NCBI GenBank assembly: GCA_964620045.1
Contig: CAZUJL010000004.1
Coordinates: forward strand, 1 to 64,000
Direction: 5' to 3'
Source of the DNA: VFKU01 sp964620045
GTDB taxonomy: Bacteria; Hydrogenedentota; Hydrogenedentia; Hydrogenedentales; GCA-2746185
Length of the DNA: 64,000 nt
The position numbers and the translations under genes were made by a program. How positions within the stretch are numbered: the stretch's first letter is position 1; every line of letters begins with the position of its first letter. This document shows, one piece after another, positions 27,469 through 35,387 of the stretch. Below the pieces are notes generated by a model that was not told where the DNA came from, ran no database searches, and saw only the letters and a program-made list of their open reading frames with translations.

Positions 27469-28289
27469 TCCACACGCTCCACCCACGGCGCCGGCTTTTT
27501 CTCGAGGAAGGCCTTCACGCCTTCCTGACCTTCGGACCCGCGCAACTGCGCCGCGAAGGCTTCCGACGCGGCATCCAGCACCTGCGGCAAGCGGCCAACA
27601 AGAGAATCCAACAAAACCTGCTTGGTCGCGGCGTTCGCGCCCGGCGCGCAACGGCCGATGTCGTTCAGCACGTTTTTCAGCGTCGCGTCGAGTTCCGCCG
27701 CGTCGTTCACGAGAAAATGGACCAGTCCCAGTTCCTTGGCGTGGCGCCCGTCGAAGCGCGCGCCCGACAACGCAATGCGGCGCGCATTGGTAATGCCTAC
27801 GCGCTGCACCACGAACGGCGCAATCTGCGCAGGGACGACGCCCAGGCCCGTCTCGCTCAACGCGAACTTCGTGTCTGCCATACAGATGGCGATGTCCGTC
27901 ACGCAGACCAGTCCGAGCCCGCCGCCAAAGGCGGCGCCTTCGATGATGCCCACCACCGTCTGTGGCAGCGCGTTGAACATAATCAGGAAATCGCCAAAGC
28001 GGCGATTGTTTTCCGCAATCGGATCCGGCTCGCCGGCGGCCGGCGGCGGCCCCGAAAAACTCTCCTTGAACCCGCGAATATCGCCGCCCGCGCAGAACGT
28101 ACCCTGCGACCCGCGCAGAATCACCGTGCGAATCGTCCGATCGCTGGAAATGCTGCGCGTCAGCGTCGCGAGGTCTTCCACCACTTCGTGATTAATCGCG
28201 TTCTTGGATTCCGGGCGATTGATCGTCACATACAAGCGCGAGCCTTCGCGTTTGACGATCAGCGATTTGTATTCTTGCGCCGCTGACAT
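27465..28289 (-). CDS. Enoyl-CoA hydratase/isomerase family protein (AtuE/LiuC-like)
   Basis: The product has 274 residues of the crotonase fold. NRPESKNAINHEVVEDL is the substrate-loop start, and FCAGGDIRGF is the first oxyanion-hole motif. EGAAFGGGLGLVCVTDIAI holds the second, and SETGLGVVPAQIAPFVV contains the usual catalytic-Glu segment. In this operon it would hydrate the glutaconyl-type product of the carboxylase, as AtuE does for isohexenyl-glutaconyl-CoA or LiuC for methylglutaconyl-CoA. The last four bases overlap the next gene. It begins 3 bp after the acyl-CoA dehydrogenase stop. Confidence 0.88.
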   Translation of the reverse strand: MSAAQEYKSLIVKREGSRLYVTINRPESKNAINHEVVEDLATLTRSISSDRTIRTVILRGSQGTFCAGGDIRGFKESFSGPPPAAGEPDPIAENNRRFGDFLIMFNALPQTVVGIIEGAAFGGGLGLVCVTDIAICMADTKFALSETGLGVVPAQIAPFVVQRVGITNARRIALSGARFDGRHAKELGLVHFLVNDAAELDATLKNVLNDIGRCAPGANAATKQVLLDSLVGRLPQVLDAASEAFAAQLRGSEGQEGVKAFLEKKPAPWVERVE

Positions 28290-28292
28290 CGT

Positions 28293-29504
28293 TCAGTGTC
28301 CCTTCGACGGCAGCGTGCCCATGTATTTCGCGATGATGCCGAGCATCACTTCGTCCGCGCCTCCGCCGATCGACGTCAACCGGCTGTCGCGATACCGCCG
28401 CGAGATCGCGCTCTCGTCCATGAACCCCATGCCGCCCCAGTACTGCAGGCACGAGTCGGTCACTTCGCGGTTCAGCCGGCCGCACTTCAGCTTCGCCATG
28501 CTCGCGAGCATCGTGCAGTCGCCGCCGTTGATGTGGATATCAATCGCCTTCCAGGTCAGCGCGTGCAGCGCCTCGACCTCGGTCAGCAGCTCTGCCATCC
28601 GGAAGTACACGGCCTGGTTGTGCAGAATCGGCTTGCCGAACGCGACGCGTTGCTTCGTGTACTCAATCGTTTCCTGGATCGCACGGCGCTGGCCCGTAAG
28701 CGCCGCGCTCGCGGCGTACAGCCGCTCTTCCTGGAACTGCATCATCTGGTAGGTGAAACCCATGCCCTCTTCGCCGATCAGATACCGCGCGGGCACACGC
28801 ACATTTTCGAAGTGCAGCTCGGCAGTATCGGACGAGTGCATGCCCATCTTCTTCAGTTTGCGCTCGACCGTCACGCCCTTCACGCGCTTGCCGTTTTCCT
28901 TCAGCGGCACGCAGATGATGCTCTTGTTCCGGTGCGGATTTAGCTCATCCATCGCGGTGTTGCACAACAGGCACGCCCAGTCGCCCTGCGTTCCGCTCGT
29001 GATCCACATCTTGCCGCCGTTGATCACATAGTCGCCGCCGTCGCGCACGGCGCGCGTCTTGATCGACGCCACGTCCGATCCCGCGCCGACTTCCGACACG
29101 CCGATGCACGCCACCAGATCGCCCGCGATCGACGGCGCGAGAAATTCCTTGCGCAGCTCGTCCGACCCGAAGCGCGCGAGCGCCGGCGTCGCCATGTCCG
29201 TCTGCACGCCAATCGCCATCGGCACGCCGCCCGCATTGCACCAGCCAAGCGTCTCGTTCATCACCGCCTGGTACGAATAATCGAGCCCCAAGCCGCCGTA
29301 TTCTTCCGGCTTCGTGATGCCGAGCAACCCGAGGTTGCCCATTTTCTTGAACACCTCGTGCGCCGGGAAAATCTCGGCCTGTTCCCATTCGTCGATGAAG
29401 GGATTGATATCCGACTCGATGAATTTGCGCAGCGTGCGCCGGATTTCTTCGTGTTGTTCCGTCAGTTGGAACCCGCCGGCTTTGGGTGCGTTCGTCGTTG
29501 CCAT
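28293..29504 (-). CDS. Acyl-CoA dehydrogenase (AtuD/isovaleryl-CoA dehydrogenase-like)
   Basis: The product has 403 residues. The FAD-binding block is ACIGVSEVGAGSDVASI, and the substrate region includes MWITSGTQGDWACLL. The C-terminal helical domain has LQYWGGMGFMDESAISRRYRDSRLTSIGGGADEVM, where the IGGGADEV segment replaces the more usual GGTNEI. The enzyme introduces the alpha-beta double bond in a short or branched acyl-CoA. As the second gene of the operon, right after the carboxyltransferase, it would form the substrate of the carboxylase. It is 13 bp downstream of the carboxyltransferase gene. Substrate specificity cannot be read from the sequence. Confidence 0.92.
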   Translation of the reverse strand: MATTNAPKAGGFQLTEQHEEIRRTLRKFIESDINPFIDEWEQAEIFPAHEVFKKMGNLGLLGITKPEEYGGLGLDYSYQAVMNETLGWCNAGGVPMAIGVQTDMATPALARFGSDELRKEFLAPSIAGDLVACIGVSEVGAGSDVASIKTRAVRDGGDYVINGGKMWITSGTQGDWACLLCNTAMDELNPHRNKSIICVPLKENGKRVKGVTVERKLKKMGMHSSDTAELHFENVRVPARYLIGEEGMGFTYQMMQFQEERLYAASAALTGQRRAIQETIEYTKQRVAFGKPILHNQAVYFRMAELLTEVEALHALTWKAIDIHINGGDCTMLASMAKLKCGRLNREVTDSCLQYWGGMGFMDESAISRRYRDSRLTSIGGGADEVMLGIIAKYMGTLPSKGH

Positions 29505-29517
29505 CAGTCTTCTCCCG

Positions 29518-31137
29518 TTACATTCTCGCCACGCCGAAGGTGTTCGGTCGCAGCTTCCGCGCCGCCGCCTCGCGGCAGGTCTCCAGACAAAACGCCAGCA
29601 CGCGCCGGCTGTCGCGCGGATCGATCAGGCCGTCGTCCCACAGGCGCGCCGTCGCATACAACGCCTTGCCTTCCGCGTCGTACGTATCGATCACCTGCTG
29701 TTCCATCATCTTCAGCGCGTCGTAGTTCGGTTCCTGCCCGCGCGCCTTGGCGGATTCCTCGGCCACGATCGACATCGTCTTCGCCGCCTGCTGCCCGCCC
29801 ATCACCGAAATCTGATTGTTCGGCCACGCGAAGATAAACCGCGGGTCGTACGCGCGCCCACACATGCCGTAGTTGCCCGCGCCGAAACTCGCCCCGATGT
29901 GCAGCGTCAACTTCGGCACGGTCGCGTTCGACACGGCCTGGATCATTTTCGATCCATGCTTCACGATCCCCGCGCGCTCGGCCTTCTTGCCGACGATATA
30001 GCCCGTCGTGTTCTGCAAAAACACCAGCGGCGTGCCGCTCTGGCAGCAAAGCTGAATGAATTGCGCACACTTCGTGGCGCCGTCGGGATCGATAGGCCCG
30101 TTGTTCGCCAGAATCCCGACCTCGTGCCCGTTGATGCGCGCGTGCAGCGTCACCGTATGCGGACCATACGCCGGCTTGAAGTCCAGCATCTCGGAATCGT
30201 CGACAATGCGCGCGATGACTTCATGGCAGTCGTAAGGCTGGCGGTAGTCCACCGGCACCACGCCGAGCGTTTCTTCGGGATCATATTGCGGCGCACGCCC
30301 GCTCAGCGCCACGGGAATTGTTCCTTCGCGATTCCAGCCCAACTGCGCGATCACTTCGCGCGCGAGCCGGATGCCGTCCGCGTCGTCCTCGGCCAGGTAT
30401 TCCGCCGTGCCAGGGCCAAAGTAGTGCATCTCCGCGCCGCCGAGTTCTTCGTCGGTCGCAATCTCGCCCGTGGCCGCCTTCAGCAGCGGCGGACCCGCGA
30501 GGAAAATCTTGGAACGCCCGCGCACCACCACGAGGTAGTCGCACAGGCCGGATTGATACGCGCCGCCGGCCGTGGAAGACCCGTGCGTCACGCCGATCAC
30601 GGGAATGCCGGCGGCGGAAAGTTTCGCGAGGTTCGCGAACCCGCGCCCGCCTTTCACGAACATCTCGGATTGCCGGAACAGGTTCGCGCCCGCGCTCTCA
30701 ATGAGCTGCACATACGGCAGCTTGTTCTCCATCGCGATCTGTTGCGCGCGCAGGCCCTTGTCACCGCCGAGCGGTGTCGCCGCGCCGCCGCGAATGCCGG
30801 AGTCGCTCGCCGAGATCATGCAGCGCACGCCGCGCACGAACCCGATCCCCGCGATGTTGCCGCCGCCGGAGATATTCGCGTCGCCATCGTCGTCGTGCAT
30901 CTTGTAGCCGCACAGCGTCGACAGCCCCACAAACGGCGCGCCGCGATCGAGCAGCAGGTCCAGGCGTTCGCGCGGCAGCAACTGTCCACGCTTGCGGAAC
31001 TTCGCTTCCGACCGCGCCGAATTCGCGCGAATCTTCTCTTCTAGTCCGCGGAACTCGCCAATCAGTTTTAGGTGCGCCTCGCGGTTCGCACGAAACGCGT
31101 CGGACTTTACGTCGATTTTGGATTCAAACCGGGGCAT
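29518..31137 (-). CDS. Carboxyltransferase subunit of an acyl-CoA carboxylase (AtuC/MccB-like)
   Basis: The product has 539 residues with two crotonase-like halves, as in biotin-dependent carboxyltransferases. The N half carries RKRGQLLPRERLDLLLD and THGSSTAGGAYQSGLCDY; the C half carries NTTGYIVGKKAERAGI and GASFGAGNYGMCGRAYDPRF. The block KIFLAGPPLLKAATGE is typical of the MccB/AtuC group rather than of AccD or PccB. The segment that is FGRxFYN in methylcrotonyl-CoA carboxylases reads GGRGFANLAKL here, consistent with a different acyl pocket. It is first in the operon, so the promoter should lie in 31138-31302. Confidence 0.9.
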   Translation of the reverse strand: MPRFESKIDVKSDAFRANREAHLKLIGEFRGLEEKIRANSARSEAKFRKRGQLLPRERLDLLLDRGAPFVGLSTLCGYKMHDDDGDANISGGGNIAGIGFVRGVRCMISASDSGIRGGAATPLGGDKGLRAQQIAMENKLPYVQLIESAGANLFRQSEMFVKGGRGFANLAKLSAAGIPVIGVTHGSSTAGGAYQSGLCDYLVVVRGRSKIFLAGPPLLKAATGEIATDEELGGAEMHYFGPGTAEYLAEDDADGIRLAREVIAQLGWNREGTIPVALSGRAPQYDPEETLGVVPVDYRQPYDCHEVIARIVDDSEMLDFKPAYGPHTVTLHARINGHEVGILANNGPIDPDGATKCAQFIQLCCQSGTPLVFLQNTTGYIVGKKAERAGIVKHGSKMIQAVSNATVPKLTLHIGASFGAGNYGMCGRAYDPRFIFAWPNNQISVMGGQQAAKTMSIVAEESAKARGQEPNYDALKMMEQQVIDTYDAEGKALYATARLWDDGLIDPRDSRRVLAFCLETCREAAARKLRPNTFGVARM

Positions 31138-31254
31138 GGGTCGCCTGAGGGCTAATATGTATACAGATTCCGGGTGATCTAATCAGAGGAACGGGCCGAA
31201 ATCAATGTTTCGACGCGTCAAACTACGCCTCTGCCGCACTGAACAAGCCGGGGA

Positions 31255-31281
31255 TATAATCGTTAATGGTAGTGAACGATT
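31255..31281 (+). promoter_or_regulatory. Consensus -10 box overlapped by an inverted repeat
   Basis: A perfect TATAAT lies at 31255-31260, 42 bp before the ATG at 31303, without a good -35 partner. Overlapping it, the inverted repeat AATCGTT (31258-31264) / AACGATT (31275-31281) has 10 bp between arms. A repressor site over the -10 is a reasonable guess. The region also lies upstream of the divergent atu-like operon. Confidence 0.4.
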
Positions 31282-31302
31282 GGCCACGCGGAGGCAGTTC
31301 TC

Positions 31303-32643
31303 ATGAAGTTTCTCGGCTTCGCCATTTCAATGGTGCTCAGCGTTAACGCCCTTGCCGCCGACCGGATCATCGTCCACGAATGGGGCACTTTCACGGTGCT
31401 GCAGGACGAGAACGGCAAGGCCATTCACGGCATTAACACCGACGATGAACGCCTGCCGGACTTCGTCCACACGCTGCCGAGGCCCATCATCCACGCGTCC
31501 ACACCTCTGACCCCGGCCCTCGGCAAGGCCCTGCCGGAGTGCCACCCCGACGTCAAACTGCGCCTCGAAACACCGGTCACCTATTTCTACCTGCCCAAGA
31601 ACTACACCGGGTCCAAGACCATCAACGTGAGCGTTAAATTTCACGGGGGATGGCTGACGGAGTTTTACCCGAGCGCATCCATCGTTAGCCCAGTGGCGGA
31701 TGCAGAGAACCGAATCCCCGCCAATATCCCGCCGGACACCACCGGAGAATTGACCTGGAACTTGCTTCAACTGGATGCCGCCAGTGGCGGACTGGCGACG
31801 GACAGCAAGGTGTGGACGGCGCCGCGCGCAACGCGTTCTGTAAATATAAAAACCCCGTACGACGAATCGGAGAAGTTCTTGTTCTACCGCGGCGTCGGCA
31901 ATATCGACGCCCCGCTCCGCGTTGAATATACCTTCGAAGGAAACGTGCTCCGCGTGCATCCGGGCGCCAACCCTTCGGGAACATCGATCGATGAAATCGA
32001 AATTGCCAACCTCTGGCTGGTGGACGTCGCGGAAGACGGCACCGTGGCATACGCCGAACTTGGGCCGCTGACAACCACGCGGCGGTCCCCCGGTGAGTTT
32101 CCTCTCGACGTTCACGCCGCTCCGCACACGACGCGAAATCTTTCAGTGCTTCGCGCGAGCATGCATGCCGCCCTCATTGCCGACGGCCTCTACACCGATG
32201 AAGCAGCCGCCATGCTCAACACGTGGGAGTCGTCGTATTTCAAAAACCCAGGCACGCGTCTCTTCTTCCTGGTGCCGCACGATTGGACCGATGCAGCGCT
32301 CCCGATCCAGTTCTCGCTACCCGTCGAGATCACGCGCACGATGATGGGCCGTGTGGAATTGATCAGCCCCGAGCAACGCGCCCGCATGCGAACTATTTCG
32401 ATGACGAAAGTGCTCGATTATCCGGCGACCATGAAGCAGCTTCGTCGACTTCTCACGCCGACTAACGGGCGCGCTTTACTCACCAACACCGAAGCCATGG
32501 GGCTTAATCTGCCGCAACCCTATGGCGATTTCCTCCGGCTCGGCCGGTTTCGTAGCGCGCTGGTGCTGCACGAAGCGGCCACGCGACCCACGGAAAACCT
32601 CTCCGCCTTTATCGCCAATATGCGGATCGCGTCCAACTACTAG
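31303..32643 (+). CDS. Exported protein of unknown function with VHEWGTFT motif
   Basis: The product has 446 residues, beginning with a signal peptide (KFLGFAISMVLSVNALAA). Right after cleavage come IIVHEWGTFTVLQDENG and HGINTDDERLPDFVH. These motifs recur, in my recollection, in uncharacterised secreted proteins of planctomycete-like and myxobacterial genomes. The middle (TPVTYFYLP, VSVKFHGGWLTEFYP, GELTWNLLQL) looks beta-rich. The C-terminal ~150 residues are helical. No catalytic motif is evident. GGAGG precedes the ATG at a suitable distance. It is divergent from the atu-like operon and convergent with the CehA-like gene with 3 bp between stops. Confidence 0.7.
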   Translation: MKFLGFAISMVLSVNALAADRIIVHEWGTFTVLQDENGKAIHGINTDDERLPDFVHTLPRPIIHASTPLTPALGKALPECHPDVKLRLETPVTYFYLPKNYTGSKTINVSVKFHGGWLTEFYPSASIVSPVADAENRIPANIPPDTTGELTWNLLQLDAASGGLATDSKVWTAPRATRSVNIKTPYDESEKFLFYRGVGNIDAPLRVEYTFEGNVLRVHPGANPSGTSIDEIEIANLWLVDVAEDGTVAYAELGPLTTTRRSPGEFPLDVHAAPHTTRNLSVLRASMHAALIADGLYTDEAAAMLNTWESSYFKNPGTRLFFLVPHDWTDAALPIQFSLPVEITRTMMGRVELISPEQRARMRTISMTKVLDYPATMKQLRRLLTPTNGRALLTNTEAMGLNLPQPYGDFLRLGRFRSALVLHEAATRPTENLSAFIANMRIASNY

Positions 32644-32646
32644 CGC

Positions 32647-35028
32647 TCAGTCCGCCACGGCCTCCGCCAGCACAGTCTCGTACTTCACACGCGCCGCGTC
32701 ATACGCCGCCTTGGCCGCGGCCTGTTCGCCCAGCCGAATCGACAGTAGCTTCATCTTCCAGCAGCGATCCACCGAATCGATGCACCACTGCGCACTGCGA
32801 CGCGACGCACGAATCGGCTTGTCGTCCACCAGCACGAACACGGGATTTGTGTGACTGCTCGGCAACACGCGGATGGCGACCCAGCTCGAATATTCGATCG
32901 GGCACTCGAAGGCAATATCCTGCATGGATCCGTCGGCCACGATGGTCTTCTCGCCGGCCGGATACCCGTTCACAATCAACTCGACCTTCACCTCGCGCGA
33001 CTGCCCCAACCGCGCGCGCTCGATATGCCAATACGGCTTCGCATCCGCGTCCGCCTGAGCGATCGCCGCGCCGATCTCGTCCTGCGCCTCCGGCAAATAC
33101 GCTGCCACCCGCGCCGACACCTGCACGGTCTGCTTGCCGTTCAGTTTCAGTTCGCTGCCGTTCACGCCCATCTCGGTATCGTTCACGCGGAAGTCCAGAA
33201 TGTGCGAGCGCCCGTCGCTGACGTAGTTCGCGCCTTCCTTGATCTTCTGCATGAACATATCGAAGTTCAGTTGGCCGTCCAGGGGCGCGTAGCTGCGTCC
33301 CATGCCCACGCGGTCGTCATAGATGCACGGGAAATCCGTCTCGCCGCTGATGCGCGTGCGCATGCCGGCATTCAGCGTGTGGTACCAGATGTTCAGCTCC
33401 CACGGCGCCGGCGTATCCACGGTGGAAATGAAATCGCAGGCGTTGTGCGCCGTGGTCACAATAAATTCGTTCGCGCCGATGCCGTCGAATTTCGGGATCA
33501 CATAGTTCGGCAGCGCGCTCGTCGGCATCTGCGGCTCGAGACCCCAGCCGCTGTGCGCGTAGCCCACGACGCCGTCCTGCGACTGAGCCCACTGCAGCAC
33601 CGGCAGCGTCCAGCTCGGCCATTGCTCGATCGTCGTGGTGTCGGGGTAGTCGTCCTCTTTCAACCGCAGCAGGCAGATGTGCCCCGCGTGGCTCGATGGA
33701 AATCCGGAGACCTCGACGTCGTAGCGCATCAGGTTCGAGGCCTGCGACAGCGCGCTCGTTTTGCCTTCGAAGAAGGTCTTTTGGTGATACCAGCACGGGC
33801 CCCACGTGAGCACGCAAGACACGTTCAAATCCTCGCCCAGGCCCTGTCGGAACATGCTCTCCGGCGTCACGCCCGCCTCAGGGCTTTCGTAGTGCGAGCA
33901 ACCGCCGCCATGCACATGGTGGTCGCCGCTGTACCAACCCATCGCGGCGAGGTGGATCCAGCGCTTCAGCTCAAACTGCTCCACATGCTCGCGTTCGCCC
34001 GGCGCAATCGTCACGGCGCGCGTCTGCGGCAGATACTCCGGCCCGCGCGTGAACGAAATGTCGTAAGTCCCCGGCGGCAGCAACACATGCTCGCCGTCCG
34101 CGCGGTACACCTGCCGCTGGAAATAAAAATCCGGATACTCGTCGACCATCGCCACGCGTCGCGCCTGGATCGGATACACGCCCGTGAACCGGCTGTCCCA
34201 CGAATCCGGACCCCAACGCCGTAGCGCCTCGTAGCTACGGCCCGCATCCGTCGCACGGCGATCGACGCGATCGTGAATCACGAACGACGCCATCGTCGGC
34301 GTGCCGTCTTCGTCACGCACGCGGAAAATCAGTTTCGAGGCCGGCGCGCATTCGAACAGCACCGGCAGCATGTTGCGCCCGCCGAGATCTTCCGTGCCGG
34401 CGCCCGCATTGAACACGAGCTGCGCCTCGCGCGAACCCTCGACGCTCGTATGCACTTGCAACACCTGGTACTCCACCGGCCCACCCATCAAGGTGTCGGT
34501 CATCGGCGCGCGGCGGTAAACCTGGAGATCGAGGAAACGGTTCGCGACTTGCCCGGCGCTGAGCAGATTTTCTTGGCGCGGGTAGGGCTCGTTCGTCGAC
34601 GGCACGACCACGCGTTCGGCCTGCGGCGATGACACGCCCAGTGCGCCCTGCGTGCCGGATTCGTTGTACACCTTCACCAGAAACGCGGACCACCCGCCTT
34701 GCATAAGCTGCGCCTTGGCCGGACCGCGCGCGACCTTCACGCGCGATTCGGGATTGATGTACACCGCTGCCAGGCAGTACGGGTCAAGCAACTTCTGCAG
34801 CGCCTTCGTGAGCACGGCGTCCTGCGGTGCGTTGCTGAGTTCGACAAGGCGCGCGGCGTCCTCCGCGCGCAGCGGACTCCCCACGGCCGCCAGCGCCGAT
34901 GCCACGCGTTGCACTTGCATCAGCAGCGGCTGCGGCGGCGCGTTCTCCGCGATTGGCAGCTCGGCCGCGGAACAAAGCGCGGCAACACTCAGAAGAAACG
35001 CGAAAAACAGAAAAGAAATACGGTGCAT
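32647..35028 (-). CDS. Exported CehA/McbA-family PHP-domain metallohydrolase
   Basis: The product has 793 residues. A signal peptide (HRISFLFFAFLLSVAALCSA) is followed by a beta-rich N-terminal half. A PHP-type domain then begins at SGDHHVHGGGCSHY, whose His cluster forms the metal site. GYAHSGWG and ISGETDFPCIYDDRVG supply further probable ligands. The CehA/McbA group includes carbaryl and carbofuran hydrolases, but most members are of unknown substrate and are often found next to carbohydrate genes. GGAG is 8 bp upstream of the ATG at 35028, deciding against a longer in-frame start. It is last in an operon-like run with the LemA fragment, FGGY kinase and isomerase. Confidence 0.8.
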   Translation of the reverse strand: MHRISFLFFAFLLSVAALCSAAELPIAENAPPQPLLMQVQRVASALAAVGSPLRAEDAARLVELSNAPQDAVLTKALQKLLDPYCLAAVYINPESRVKVARGPAKAQLMQGGWSAFLVKVYNESGTQGALGVSSPQAERVVVPSTNEPYPRQENLLSAGQVANRFLDLQVYRRAPMTDTLMGGPVEYQVLQVHTSVEGSREAQLVFNAGAGTEDLGGRNMLPVLFECAPASKLIFRVRDEDGTPTMASFVIHDRVDRRATDAGRSYEALRRWGPDSWDSRFTGVYPIQARRVAMVDEYPDFYFQRQVYRADGEHVLLPPGTYDISFTRGPEYLPQTRAVTIAPGEREHVEQFELKRWIHLAAMGWYSGDHHVHGGGCSHYESPEAGVTPESMFRQGLGEDLNVSCVLTWGPCWYHQKTFFEGKTSALSQASNLMRYDVEVSGFPSSHAGHICLLRLKEDDYPDTTTIEQWPSWTLPVLQWAQSQDGVVGYAHSGWGLEPQMPTSALPNYVIPKFDGIGANEFIVTTAHNACDFISTVDTPAPWELNIWYHTLNAGMRTRISGETDFPCIYDDRVGMGRSYAPLDGQLNFDMFMQKIKEGANYVSDGRSHILDFRVNDTEMGVNGSELKLNGKQTVQVSARVAAYLPEAQDEIGAAIAQADADAKPYWHIERARLGQSREVKVELIVNGYPAGEKTIVADGSMQDIAFECPIEYSSWVAIRVLPSSHTNPVFVLVDDKPIRASRRSAQWCIDSVDRCWKMKLLSIRLGEQAAAKAAYDAARVKYETVLAEAVAD

Positions 35029-35110
35029 GATGAAGGCTCCGGCGTTGCCGGCGAGTCTACGCCCGATCGCCGATGCCTTCAATCCGCACGCGTTTAGGCG
35101 GCTCCGAACA

Positions 35111-35326
35111 TCAGCTCCGCAGCGGAATCGCCTCGTGGGCGCTGTACCCTTTCACCGTCTCCACGATATTCGGGATCAGGTCGTGGCGCCGCTTGAGCTG
35201 GACGTCAATGTCCGACCACGCGTTCCTCACCCGGTTGCGCTTCGCGACCAGCGCATTGAATACCACCGCGATCCACAGAACGAACGCGGCAAAAATTCCA
35301 ACGGCTATCCACGACCCAATCGACAT
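35111..35326 (-). pseudogene. Truncated LemA family protein (N-terminal third only)
   Basis: The product has 71 residues: one transmembrane helix (WIAVGIFAAFVLWIAVVFNALV) and the family hallmark RNRVRNAWSDIDVQLKRRHDLIPNIVETVKGYSAHE. Normal LemA proteins are about 180-200 residues and continue with long helices. Here the frame ends eight residues after the hallmark (AIPLRS). I checked the 80 bp downstream and found no continuation in another frame, so this is a true truncation and not a simple frameshift. GAGG lies 6 bp before the ATG at 35326, so it may still be translated. It sits between the FGGY kinase and CehA-like genes on the same strand. Confidence 0.7.
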
Positions 35327-35387
35327 GATGCGCCTCGGCAAGACTAGTTACAGTACAGGCAGGTCTTATACCCGTCGTCGGCGCAGT

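Noticed and set aside
35040..35110. Frameshifted continuation of LemA
   Set aside because: No reading frame in this stretch carries the conserved helices that follow the LemA hallmark.
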